From NCBI GenBank assembly GCA_003135035.1, contig PLDE01000014.1, positions 1 to 5,188 of the forward strand: a DNA stretch of 5,188 nucleotides. Direction: 5' to 3'. Position numbers and translations under genes: made by a program. Positions 1-5,188 of the stretch are shown here, piece by piece. The stretch's first letter is position 1. Every line of letters begins with the position of its first letter. The stretch comes from Candidatus Dormiibacterota bacterium (lineage in GTDB: Bacteria; Chloroflexota; Dormibacteria; Aeolococcales; Bog-877). The notes under the pieces are model-generated. The model did no database searches. It saw only the letters and a list, made by a program, of their open reading frames with translations, and was not told the DNA's origin.

Positions 1-208
1 CGGCGGTCACCTGGGCGGCGAAGGGGGTGCTCTTGCGTGATCCCTTGAATCCGGAAGATCCGGCACTTCCCCAGGCGATCACGTTGCCGCTCGGGTCGGT
101 CAGGGTCACGATCGTGTTGTTGAAGGTGCTGAACACATGGGCCCGCCCGACCGCGATGTTCTTTCGCTCCCGGCGACGGGTCCGAACTACCTTCTTCTTC
201 TTCGCCAA
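1..208 (-). CDS. rpsK: 30S ribosomal protein S11, C-terminus cut by window edge
   Basis: S11 lies in the platform of the small subunit near the mRNA exit and contacts 16S rRNA. The 69 visible residues start [20 protein letters not shown] and contain the highly conserved [14 protein letters not shown] (29-42), AWGSAG and [14 protein letters not shown] (53-66). Roughly the last half of a normal S11 is missing beyond the left edge. The start is TTG at 208 with GAGGAG 5 bases upstream; the resulting Lys-rich N-terminus is usual for the family. It lies 48 bases after rpsM, and that gap holds the paired hairpins. In related genomes rpsD or rpoA comes next. Confidence 0.97.
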   Translation of the reverse strand, partial: MAKKKKVVRTRRRERKNIAVGRAHVFSTFNNTIVTLTDPSGNVIAWGSAGSSGFKGSRKSTPFAAQVTA

Positions 209-213
209 ATCAG

Positions 214-219
214 CTCCTC
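214..219 (-). promoter_or_regulatory. Ribosome binding site of rpsK
   Basis: GAGGAG lies 5 bases before the TTG at 208 and supports this non-ATG start; no ATG or GTG is available in frame nearby. Most of it lies inside the alternative hairpin at 215-232. Confidence 0.7.
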
Positions 220-232
220 GACCGATCGAGAA
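215..232 (-). promoter_or_regulatory. Alternative hairpin masking the rpsK ribosome binding site
   Basis: TTCTCGA (226-232) can pair with TCGAGGA (215-221) across the 4-base loop TCGG: seven pairs, one of them U-G. This stem shares its 5' arm with the larger hairpin at 224-258, so both cannot form at once. It covers most of the GAGGAG that serves rpsK. The layout resembles an on/off translational switch; the function is inferred. Confidence 0.45.
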
Positions 233-258
233 CCAGTCCTATCAACTTGTTCTCGATC
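224..258 (-). promoter_or_regulatory. 10-bp intergenic hairpin between rpsM and rpsK
   Basis: Minus-strand GATCGAGAAC (249-258) is perfectly complementary to GTTCTCGATC (224-233), with a 15-base loop. A U-G pair at 259/223 can extend the stem. The 5' arm starts inside the rpsM stop codon. No T-run follows the 3' arm, so it is not a standard intrinsic terminator. Forming it would leave the rpsK ribosome binding site at 214-219 unpaired. Confidence 0.6.
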
Positions 259-640
259 ACTTGCCCTTCTTCCGGCGCACGCCCACTGTCTTGCGCGGTC
301 CTCGCCGCGACCGGGCGTTGGTCCGGGTCCGCTGGCCGCGAACCGGAAGGCCCCGGCGGTGGCGCAGACCTCGGTAGGTACCGATCTCCATCAGCCTCTT
401 GATGTTGAGGGCGACCAGGCGGCGAAGATCACCCTCGACCCGGCCCGGCAACTCCTTGGCGATGATGTCACGGAGCCGGACCACCTGGGTCTCGCTCAGG
501 TCGTCCGTCTTGATGTCCTGGTCGATTTGGGCGATCCGCAGCAGCTTGTGGCTGGTGGTGAGGCCGATTCCGTAGACGTAGGTGAGGCCAACCTCGATCC
601 GCTTGTTGCGGGGTAGGTCAACGCCAGCGATACGGGCCAT
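257..640 (-). CDS. rpsM: 30S ribosomal protein S13
   Basis: S13 sits in the head of the small subunit and contacts the P-site tRNA and the large subunit. The 127-residue product begins [14 protein letters not shown], continues with the YGIG turn (23-26) and [20 protein letters not shown] (68-87), and carries the signature [16 protein letters not shown] at 90-105. The C-terminus is the expected basic tail ([14 protein letters not shown]). The ATG at 640 follows AGGAGG with a short 4-base spacing inside the 13-base gap after rpmJ. Its TGA stop lies at the base of the hairpin in the gap to rpsK. Confidence 0.98.
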   Translation of the reverse strand: MARIAGVDLPRNKRIEVGLTYVYGIGLTTSHKLLRIAQIDQDIKTDDLSETQVVRLRDIIAKELPGRVEGDLRRLVALNIKRLMEIGTYRGLRHRRGLPVRGQRTRTNARSRRGPRKTVGVRRKKGK

Positions 641-653
641 CAGACCTCCTGCC

Positions 654-767
654 TCAACCTTGCCGCTGCTTGTGCTTGGGGTTCTCGCAGATGACGCGCA
701 CGGTGCCGGCGCGCCGGATCACCTTGCACTTGTCGCAGATCCTCTTCACCGAGGCCCGGACCTTCAT
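654..767 (-). CDS. rpmJ: 50S ribosomal protein L36, zinc-binding form
   Basis: This 37-residue protein reads [19 protein letters not shown], then [18 protein letters not shown]. It is the smallest large-subunit protein and binds 23S rRNA. The zinc ligands are all present: Cys11, Cys14, Cys27 and His32. This is the Cys-containing form, which many bacteria replace with a Cys-free paralogue under zinc shortage. The ATG at 767 has GGAG 6 bases upstream. It lies 27 bases after infA, and rpsM follows after 13 bases, the usual infA-rpmJ-rpsM order. Identity is certain from the full-length match. Confidence 0.98.
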   Translation of the reverse strand: MKVRASVKRICDKCKVIRRAGTVRVICENPKHKQRQG

Positions 768-794
768 CTCTCACTCCGCTGCACTGTTTCCTGC

Positions 795-1019
795 TCAGAC
801 CAGACGAGCCAAGATCCGACCCCGTCCCGGGTCTGTGGTCGAAAGCTCAACCACGACCCGATCCCCGGGCAGAAGCCGTACGCTCGCCAGGCGTGCCCGT
901 CCCGCCGCGTGGGCCACCACCTTGCCCCCACCTTCCAACTCCACCCGAAAGAGCGAGTTCGGCAAAGGCTCAAGGACTCGACCCCGGAGACCGCCAGGAT
1001 CGTTCACGATGGTGGGCAC
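795..1019 (-). CDS. infA: Translation initiation factor IF-1
   Basis: IF-1 is a small OB-fold protein that binds the 30S A site with IF-2 and IF-3 during initiation. The 74-residue product shows [19 protein letters not shown] (residues 13-31), VVAHAAGR (34-41), [11 protein letters not shown] (49-59) and [10 protein letters not shown] near the end, which matches the IF-1 strand pattern. The loop that is usually close to GKIRMNYIRI or GKMRKNYIRI reads [10 protein letters not shown] here, and the usual YD before the last strand is TD, so this copy is divergent. The GTG at 1019 is the first start in frame, but no Shine-Dalgarno sequence precedes it; a GTG at 1007 (codon 5) is an alternative and also lacks one. 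It follows map after 64 bases and precedes rpmJ by 27. Confidence 0.92.
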   Translation of the reverse strand: MPTIVNDPGGLRGRVLEPLPNSLFRVELEGGGKVVAHAAGRARLASVRLLPGDRVVVELSTTDPGRGRILARLV

Positions 1020-1083
1020 ACGAAAGCCGAGCGAGCTTCGCCCGTCGGAAAGTATAGCCGATCAGCAGATCGGAGAAGATCGA
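1020..1083 (-). promoter_or_regulatory. map-infA gap with candidate internal promoter
   Basis: This 64-base gap is the longest in the window. On the minus strand TATACT at 1051-1056 matches a sigma-70 -10 box at five of six positions, but no good -35 box lies 16-18 bases upstream. A perfect 6-base inverted repeat (CCGATC, loop TGCT, GATCGG; 1058-1073) sits directly upstream of the -10 box and could be an operator or a chance palindrome. A transcript starting near 1045 would have a leader of about 25 bases. Promoters for the infA-rpsK group are known in other bacteria; its use here is inferred. Confidence 0.35.
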
Positions 1084-1842
1084 TCAGACCGCCTCCGCAT
1101 TCGTGGTCAGAACCTCAGCTCGCTCGGGTCCGATGGCGATGGTGTGCTCGAAGTAGCAGGAGAGCCGCTCGTCGGAGGTGATCACCGTCCAGCCATCAGG
1201 CTCAATCACCGTGCCCGGATCGCCCTGATTGACGATCGGCTGCATGGCCAGACATAGCCCCGGCCGAATCTCGATGCCCCGCCCGGGGACCCCGTGGTTG
1301 GGTACTTCCGGCGCCTCGTGCATGTCGCGCCCGATGCCGTGGCCGGTGTAGCCGCGCACAACCGAGTAGCCGTTCTTCTCGACGTGGGTCTGGACGGCGT
1401 GGCCGATGTCACCCAGGTGGTTACCGGGGACGGCCGCGGCGATGCCCAGATCGAGAGCTTCCCGGGTCACCTGGATCAGCCGCGCTGCTTCTGGGTCGAC
1501 CCTGCCGCAGGCCACGGTGCGCCCGGCATCGGCCCACCAGCTTTGGTAGATGAGACCGCAGTCGAGGCTGACGATGTCACCCTCGACGATCCGCCGCCCG
1601 TTGGGGATGCCGTGCACCACCTGATTGTTCACCGAGATGCAGATGTGCTTGGGAAAACCGTCGTAGCCGAGGAAGCCGGGAAAGCTGTCCCGGCGCCGGA
1701 TCTCCCGGTTGGCGGCCCGGTCGAGTTCGGTTGTGGTCACACCCGGGACGATCATGCCCTCGAGGTGGTCGAGAACCTCGGCCAGTCGGCGGCCGGCTTC
1801 CCGCATGAGATCGATCTCATCGGTCCGCTTGAGGGTGATCAA
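1084..1842 (-). CDS. map: Methionine aminopeptidase type I, one metal ligand changed to Gln
   Basis: Removes the initiator Met from nascent proteins in the cytosol with a dinuclear metal centre in a pita-bread fold. Residues compared with Escherichia coli Map from memory: His77 (E. coli H79) in VVHGIP, Asp94 (D97) in SLDCG, Asp105 (D108) in WADAGRT, His168 (H171) and His175 (H178) in GHGIGRDMH, and Glu232 (E235) in FEHT. The fourth metal ligand, E204 in E. coli within the usual IEP motif, is Gln201 here (AMQPIVN; codon CAG at 1240-1242). The spacing to both neighbouring ligands is identical, so this is not an alignment slip. The length of 252 residues is normal for a compact type I enzyme. 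The TTG start at 1842 overlaps the adk stop (TTGA) and gives the expected N-terminus; AAGG lies a few bases upstream. Activity with Gln at this site cannot be judged from sequence. Confidence 0.95.
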   Translation of the reverse strand: MITLKRTDEIDLMREAGRRLAEVLDHLEGMIVPGVTTTELDRAANREIRRRDSFPGFLGYDGFPKHICISVNNQVVHGIPNGRRIVEGDIVSLDCGLIYQSWWADAGRTVACGRVDPEAARLIQVTREALDLGIAAAVPGNHLGDIGHAVQTHVEKNGYSVVRGYTGHGIGRDMHEAPEVPNHGVPGRGIEIRPGLCLAMQPIVNQGDPGTVIEPDGWTVITSDERLSCYFEHTIAIGPERAEVLTTNAEAV

Positions 1843-2417
1843 GCGATCGCCTTGAGGAGCATCTGGCCAACCTCGTCGACAGGCATCGAACCGTCCAGCC
1901 GGACCATGGGCACCGACTGGGACAGGTAGTCGAGCACCGGCTCGGTCTCGTCGTGGTAGATACGCAGCCTCTCCGCGATCACTGCCGGAGTGTCGTCGCC
2001 GCGGTCCTCGAGGGTGGCCCGCCGGCTCAGCCGAGCGACCAGCTGCTCGCTCGGCACGTCGAGCACGACGGCGATGTCGAGCGGACGCTGCAGTCCGACG
2101 AGCAACTCCTGAAGCGACCTCGCCTGGGCGAGCGTGCGGGGAAAGCCGTCCAAGACAAACCCGTTGTCGGCCTGGGGGTCGCTGAGCCGGTGCCGGATCA
2201 TGGCCACGATCACCTCGTCAGGAACCAACTTGCCGGCGTCCAGGTAGGCGGCCAGGGCCTGGCCCAGTTCCGTTCCTCGGGATCGCTCCTCGCGGAGCAT
2301 CTCGCCGGTGGCGATGTGCTCCACTCCGAGCTCACGGTTGAGAAACTCCGCCTGCGTGCCCTTGCCCGAGCCAGCCGGGCCGAAGAGCGCCACGTTGCGC
2401 CGAGCTGCGTCACCCAC
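1839..2417 (-). CDS. adk: Adenylate kinase, short-LID form
   Basis: Catalyses ATP + AMP = 2 ADP in the cytosol. The P-loop GPAGSGKGTQ is at residues 13-22. The AMP-binding region follows: TGEMLR at 37-42 (Glu where Asp is usual) and LDAGKLVPDEV near 59-69. GFPRT is at 91-95. The LID is the short type: RLSRRATLEDRGDDTPAVIAERL at 129-151 replaces the long zinc-type lid, so the absence of Cys residues is normal for this subgroup. Conserved Arg residues in the LID and at RIYHDET (152-158) are present. At 192 residues the length fits short bacterial Adk. The GTG start at 2417 is preceded by GGAGG with 8-base spacing in the 15-base gap after secY. The TGA stop overlaps the map TTG by 4 bases. The secY-adk-map order is widespread in Gram-positive and related bacteria. 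Confidence 0.97.
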   Translation of the reverse strand: MGDAARRNVALFGPAGSGKGTQAEFLNRELGVEHIATGEMLREERSRGTELGQALAAYLDAGKLVPDEVIVAMIRHRLSDPQADNGFVLDGFPRTLAQARSLQELLVGLQRPLDIAVVLDVPSEQLVARLSRRATLEDRGDDTPAVIAERLRIYHDETEPVLDYLSQSVPMVRLDGSMPVDEVGQMLLKAIA

Positions 2418-2432
2418 TCCCCTGCCCTCCCA

Positions 2433-3788
2433 TCAGCGGATGAAGCCCCGGTACTGCCGCATCAGCAACTGGGTTTCCAATTGCTTCATGGTGTCGAGGG
2501 ATACCCCGACCACGATCAGCACCGCCGTCCCTCCCAGGTAGAGTCCGGAATTGGGTTGCTGCCCGGTTAGCAGGGCCGTGAGGATGGGCAAGACCACCGT
2601 AATCAAGCCCAGGAATATGGCCCCGGCCAGGGTAATTCGGCTCATCACCCGCGCCAAATACTGCGCGGTTGCTCGACCCGGGCGGATTCCCGGGATGAAG
2701 GTGGCACTTTTCTTCAGGTTGTCGGCGGCATCCTCAGGGTCAAAGGTGACCGCGGTATAGAAGAAGGTGAAGCCCATGATCAGGGCAAAATAGACAAACT
2801 CATAGCCGATATCGACCCAGACAATAGGCCCGAAGGGGTTCCAATTGGTGTGCAGCCAGAGCGCGGTGGCGCCCAGTACGCCGCCCCCCGTACCCGCCGC
2901 CGGCGAGAAGAAGTTCCCAAAGATAGTTGGGAAAAACATGATCGAAATGGCAAAGATGATGGGAATAACTCCGGCCTGATTGACCCGCAGCGGCAGGAAG
3001 CTGCTGCGGCCCTGGTAGACCTGCCGCCCGACCACGCGCTGGGCCGACTGAATGGGGATTTTTCGAGTTGCTTGCTGCACAAAGATGATCCCTGCGGCGA
3101 CCACGATGCCGATCACCGCGAACATGAAGACGGTGAAGGTCTCGGCGGAACCACCATTGGTGAAAGCCAGGATGCTACCCGGGATCTGGCCCAGAATCCC
3201 CGCCATGATGATGATCGAGACGCCGTTGCCGAGCCCGTACTCAGTGATCAGCTCGCCGAACCACATGATCACGATGGTGCCGCCGGCCAAGATGATGACG
3301 ATCTCCAGGATGGTGGGCCAGGAGGTGCTCGGCGAGAGAATGGTCTGGCCGTCGAAACTGAAGCTCTCGAAGAGCCGGGTGTAGCCGAAGCCCTGGACCA
3401 GCGCAAGCCCCACGGTGAGGTAGCGGGCGTACTGGGTCAGCCGTCGGCGACCAAGGTCCCCCTCCTTCGACATCTCCTTGACTCGGGTGGAGATGACGGT
3501 CATCAGCTGCATGATGATGGTGGCGTTGATGTAGGGATTCAGCCCCAGAGCCACGATGGAAATGCCGGCGTTGCTACCGGAGGTGGCGAAGCCACTGCCG
3601 GAGAACAAGTTGATCAGGCCGAGCAGCCCGTTGGTGCTGAAGAGCTCGCGGAGGGCGGCTCCATTGACCCCAGGGATGGTGATGCTGGCCAGGACTCGGA
3701 AGACCACGATCAGCCCGATCGTGATAAGGAGCTTGCGCCGAAGCTCGGGAACCTGCATGGCCGCGCGGAGCGCCCCGAACAGGCTCAT
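2433..3788 (-). CDS. secY: Protein translocase channel subunit SecY
   Basis: SecY forms the membrane pore of the SecYEG translocon, exporting unfolded preproteins with SecA and inserting membrane proteins from the ribosome. At 451 residues it is of normal length and appears intact. About ten hydrophobic segments can be seen, roughly at 20-38, 76-97, 120-140, 157-177, 188-208, 218-237, 271-293, 328-347, 383-406 and 414-432. Family landmarks include IPGVN before the plug (38-42), ALGLNPYINATIIMQL (80-95), the cytoplasmic loop RKIPIQSAQRVVGRQ (242-256), and the second SecA/ribosome-binding loop FDPEDAADNLKKS with FIPGIRPG (349-371), which carries the conserved Arg. The C-terminus ends LMRQYRGFIR. 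The ATG overlaps the rplO TGA (ATGA), with AGGA 9 bases upstream. The adk start follows after 15 bases. Codon choice in parts of the gene looks somewhat less GC-rich than its neighbours, as expected for a membrane protein. Confidence 0.98.
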   Translation of the reverse strand: MSLFGALRAAMQVPELRRKLLITIGLIVVFRVLASITIPGVNGAALRELFSTNGLLGLINLFSGSGFATSGSNAGISIVALGLNPYINATIIMQLMTVISTRVKEMSKEGDLGRRRLTQYARYLTVGLALVQGFGYTRLFESFSFDGQTILSPSTSWPTILEIVIILAGGTIVIMWFGELITEYGLGNGVSIIIMAGILGQIPGSILAFTNGGSAETFTVFMFAVIGIVVAAGIIFVQQATRKIPIQSAQRVVGRQVYQGRSSFLPLRVNQAGVIPIIFAISIMFFPTIFGNFFSPAAGTGGGVLGATALWLHTNWNPFGPIVWVDIGYEFVYFALIMGFTFFYTAVTFDPEDAADNLKKSATFIPGIRPGRATAQYLARVMSRITLAGAIFLGLITVVLPILTALLTGQQPNSGLYLGGTAVLIVVGVSLDTMKQLETQLLMRQYRGFIR

Positions 3789-4438
3789 GTCGAGCTTTCC
3801 TGCCCTCCGCCGCTAGGCTCATCAGCCTCCGGCTCCTGGTCCTGCCCCTCTGTCGCCTCAGTCTCCTCTGCCGCCGTCGCAGCTCCCGGCGCCTCATCTC
3901 GGGCCGCCGTCGCTTGCACCTTGGCCCGCCCGGCGGATCGCTTCAGCCGGGCGGCCGCGCGTCTGGTGGTCTCCTCCGCTTCCACCTTGGGAGGGTCGAG
4001 GACCTCGACGGTGCCGCCGGCCCTCGTCATGGCGGCGATGGCGGACTGGGAAGCGCGGTTGACGCGAATCGTCAGCGCCGGGGGAACGCCCCCGCCGGCG
4101 AGCAGCTTGACCGGATGGTTCAGATGACGGATGAGGCCCGCTTTGCGAAGGGCCTCGACGTCCACGACCGATCCCGCCTCAAAGCGGGCGAGCTTGCCGC
4201 AGTTGACCACCTGGAACTCGACCCGGAAGCGGTTGTAGAAGCCCCGCAGCTTGGGAACTCTCTGGGTGAGGGGCATCTGGCCACCCTCGAACCCCCGGGG
4301 CAGACTCCAGGAACTCCGCGATCCCTGTCCCTTCTGACCCCGTCCCGCGGTTTTGCCACCGCCAGCCGAGATCCCCCGACCGACCCGCTTGCGGGGCCGC
4401 CGACTGCCAACTGCCGGCTTGAGCTCGTCGACTCTCAC
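3785..4438 (-). CDS. rplO: 50S ribosomal protein L15 with long C-terminal extension
   Basis: L15 binds 23S rRNA and acts late in large-subunit assembly. The N-terminal part is typical: [17 protein letters not shown], then a Gly-rich [16 protein letters not shown] at residues 26-41, and [15 protein letters not shown] near 49-63. The conserved C-domain ([20 protein letters not shown], about 111-130, then AGGTVEVL) ends near residue 148, where most L15 proteins stop. Here the frame continues to 217 residues. Residues about 155-180 are rich in Arg, Lys and Ala, and about 181-217 are rich in Glu, Asp, Ala and Gly; the tail is probably disordered. The GTG start has GGAG 9 bases upstream and overlaps the rpmD stop. 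The TGA stop overlaps the secY ATG by 4 bases. The tail shares the frame with no internal stop, so a simple frameshift is not needed to explain it. Confidence 0.96.
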   Translation of the reverse strand: MRVDELKPAVGSRRPRKRVGRGISAGGGKTAGRGQKGQGSRSSWSLPRGFEGGQMPLTQRVPKLRGFYNRFRVEFQVVNCGKLARFEAGSVVDVEALRKAGLIRHLNHPVKLLAGGGVPPALTIRVNRASQSAIAAMTRAGGTVEVLDPPKVEAEETTRRAAARLKRSAGRAKVQATAARDEAPGAATAAEETEATEGQDQEPEADEPSGGGQESST

Positions 4439-4677
4439 CGCCGCGGACTCCGGGGCCGTCGCTTGGAGACCGGGGCAGCCGCCAGTGCGACCGGCTCGAC
4501 CTTGACCAGATGGCGGACGGCGACAACCATGCCTCGCACCGAAGGTGAGTCGTTGTGCTCAACTGTCTGGTGCAGGCGGTGCAGCCCGAGGGCCCGAATG
4601 GTGCGCTTCTGATCGTCGCCGTACCCGATCGCACTCTTGACCCAGGTCACGCGCAAGCCCTGGGGCTGGTCAGTCAA
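4435..4677 (-). CDS. rpmD: 50S ribosomal protein L30
   Basis: L30 is a small large-subunit protein. The core is recognisable: [20 protein letters not shown] near residues 13-32, then [15 protein letters not shown] and VRHLVKVEP near residues 36-62. The TTG start at 4677 was chosen because a strong GAGGAGG sits 9 bases upstream and because it leaves a normal N-terminal length. The earlier in-frame TTG at 4728 would add 17 residues of rpsE-overlapping Arg-rich sequence. The product is 80 residues against about 60 in the family; the excess is mostly a C-terminal tail after residue 63, Ala-rich and then strongly basic ([10 protein letters not shown]). The start overlaps the rpsE stop by 8 bases, and the TGA stop overlaps the rplO GTG by 4 bases (GTGA). 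Identity is firm; the exact start is likely but not proven. Confidence 0.93.
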   Translation of the reverse strand: MTDQPQGLRVTWVKSAIGYGDDQKRTIRALGLHRLHQTVEHNDSPSVRGMVVAVRHLVKVEPVALAAAPVSKRRPRSPRR

Positions 4678-5188
4678 GAGGACCCACCTCCTCGGCTCCC
4701 ACCGCCGCCTGCGACGGGCGCAGCCCAATCTCCGCCAGGGTCTTGCCGCGCAGCCGAGCCACCGTCTCCGCCGTGCGCAGTTCGCGCAGCGCGGCCATGG
4801 TCGCCCGCACCGTGTTGATCGGATTGTCCGTCCCCAGCGACTTGGTGAGGATGTCTTTGATCCCGGCCAGCTCGACCACGTGGCGCATCGCCCCGCCCGA
4901 GATGACCCCAGTACCGGGGGACGCCGGCCGGAGCAAGACCTTGGCCGCCCCTTGCTTGCGGAGCACCTGATGGGGAATCGTCCGTCCCACCATGGGCACC
5001 CGGATCATGTGCTTCTTGGCGTCATCGACACCCTTGCGGATGGCCTCGGGGACCTCACCGGCCTTGCCCAGACCGGCCCCCACTCGTCCCGCACCGTCGC
5101 CGACCACGACCAGGGCGCTGAAGGAGAATCTGCGACCACCCTTCACCACCTTGGCCACCCGGTTCAGGCTCACCACCCGCTCGGCGAA
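4670..5188 (-). CDS. rpsE: 30S ribosomal protein S5, N-terminus cut by window edge
   Basis: S5 is a small-subunit protein that contacts S4 and S8 and takes part in decoding accuracy. 172 residues are visible; the frame stays open through the right edge (reading [18 protein letters not shown]), so the true start lies outside. A GTG at 5176 is an internal Val, not a likely start, because the family normally has a short leader before this point. The double-stranded-RNA-binding-like N-domain signature is clear ([16 protein letters not shown], then [13 protein letters not shown]). The C-domain follows with [15 protein letters not shown] and NPINTVRAT. The C-terminus runs slightly past the usual end and finishes EEVGPLD. 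The TGA stop overlaps the rpmD start by 8 bases, so L30 translation is probably coupled. Identity is certain from the motifs; only the missing N-terminus is unknown. Confidence 0.97.
   Translation of the reverse strand, partial: FAERVVSLNRVAKVVKGGRRFSFSALVVVGDGAGRVGAGLGKAGEVPEAIRKGVDDAKKHMIRVPMVGRTIPHQVLRKQGAAKVLLRPASPGTGVISGGAMRHVVELAGIKDILTKSLGTDNPINTVRATMAALRELRTAETVARLRGKTLAEIGLRPSQAAVGAEEVGPLD
4687..4693 (-). promoter_or_regulatory. Ribosome binding site of rpmD, inside the end of rpsE
   Basis: GAGGAGG on the minus strand lies 9 bases before the TTG at 4677. It is the strongest Shine-Dalgarno match nearby and decides the rpmD start. Its first five bases (4689-4693) can pair with TCCTC at 4678-4682 across a 6-base loop, so the site may be partly masked unless ribosomes finishing rpsE open it. 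Confidence 0.75.

Noticed and set aside
224..258. rpsM-rpsK hairpin as a Rho-independent terminator
   Set aside because: The stem is strong but no T-run follows on the minus strand, and rpsK continues immediately in the same operon.
1294..1929. Plus-strand open frame opposite map and the end of adk
   Set aside because: It is a shadow of map and adk with no recognisable motif; both minus-strand genes are conserved over the same bases.
1839..2417. Adenylate kinase lid loss as a deletion or pseudogene
   Set aside because: The short lid with its conserved Arg and Asp residues is a known natural form, and the rest of the enzyme is intact.
2410..2433. ATG at 2433 overlapping the secY stop as an alternative adk start
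   Set aside because: That ATG is in a different frame and meets a TGA after seven codons; the GTG at 2417 is in the adk frame with GGAGG 8 bases upstream.
2850..4127. Long 425-codon open frame on the plus strand opposite secY and rplO
   Set aside because: It is antisense to two certain genes, its product is His/Asp/Gly-rich with no recognisable fold, and such frames are common opposite GC-rich coding sequence with strong codon bias.
4678..4728. Earlier TTG start for rpmD at 4728
   Set aside because: It would add 17 Arg/Trp-rich residues overlapping rpsE that do not resemble L30, and the TTG at 4677 has a strong ribosome binding site.
1..5188. A hidden novel multi-gene system, mobile element or CRISPR array
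   Set aside because: Ten conserved housekeeping genes fill the window with gaps of at most 64 bases; no direct-repeat array, transposase or unknown gene is present.

Overview
The window is a segment of a bacterial ribosomal-protein super-operon (spc operon running into the alpha operon), read entirely on the minus strand. In transcription order it holds: rpsE (5' end cut by the right edge), rpmD, rplO, secY, adk, map, infA, rpmJ, rpsM and rpsK (3' end cut by the left edge). Ten genes fill almost all of it. The only gaps above 20 bases are map-infA (64 bases), rpsM-rpsK (48 bases) and infA-rpmJ (27 bases). No tRNA, rRNA, mobile element, CRISPR array or plus-strand gene can be supported.

The DNA is GC-rich. 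All nine visible stop codons read TGA, and the nine visible starts divide into three ATG, three GTG and three TTG. The gene order, the short-LID adenylate kinase, the zinc-ligand form of L36, and the wording of S11, S5 and SecY fit a high-GC Gram-positive or Chloroflexota-like lineage. A Chloroflexota relative is my best guess from memory of these proteins, not from a search. The presence of L30 argues against the CPR radiation, where it is often missing.

Right part (about 3785-5188): 30S protein S5 and 50S proteins L30 and L15 are joined by stop/start overlaps of 8 and 4 bases, so they are probably translationally coupled. L15 has a C-terminal tail of roughly 68 residues, basic and then acidic, beyond the normal family end. 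Middle (1084-3788): SecY, the translocon channel, overlaps L15 by 4 bases. Adenylate kinase and methionine aminopeptidase follow, and adk and map overlap by 4 bases. The aminopeptidase has Gln at one of its five metal-ligand positions. Left part (1-1083): a possible internal promoter precedes infA (IF-1), followed by L36, S13 and S11. The rpsM-rpsK gap contains two mutually exclusive RNA hairpins, one of which would hide the rpsK ribosome binding site.

Together the genes supply ribosome parts, translation initiation, nascent-chain Met removal, the membrane protein exit channel and adenylate balance. This is a housekeeping locus, and I see no unknown multi-gene system. The items worth a second look are fine-scale: the rpsM-rpsK RNA switch candidate, the Map ligand substitution, the L15 tail, the divergent IF-1 loop, and the infA promoter and leader.
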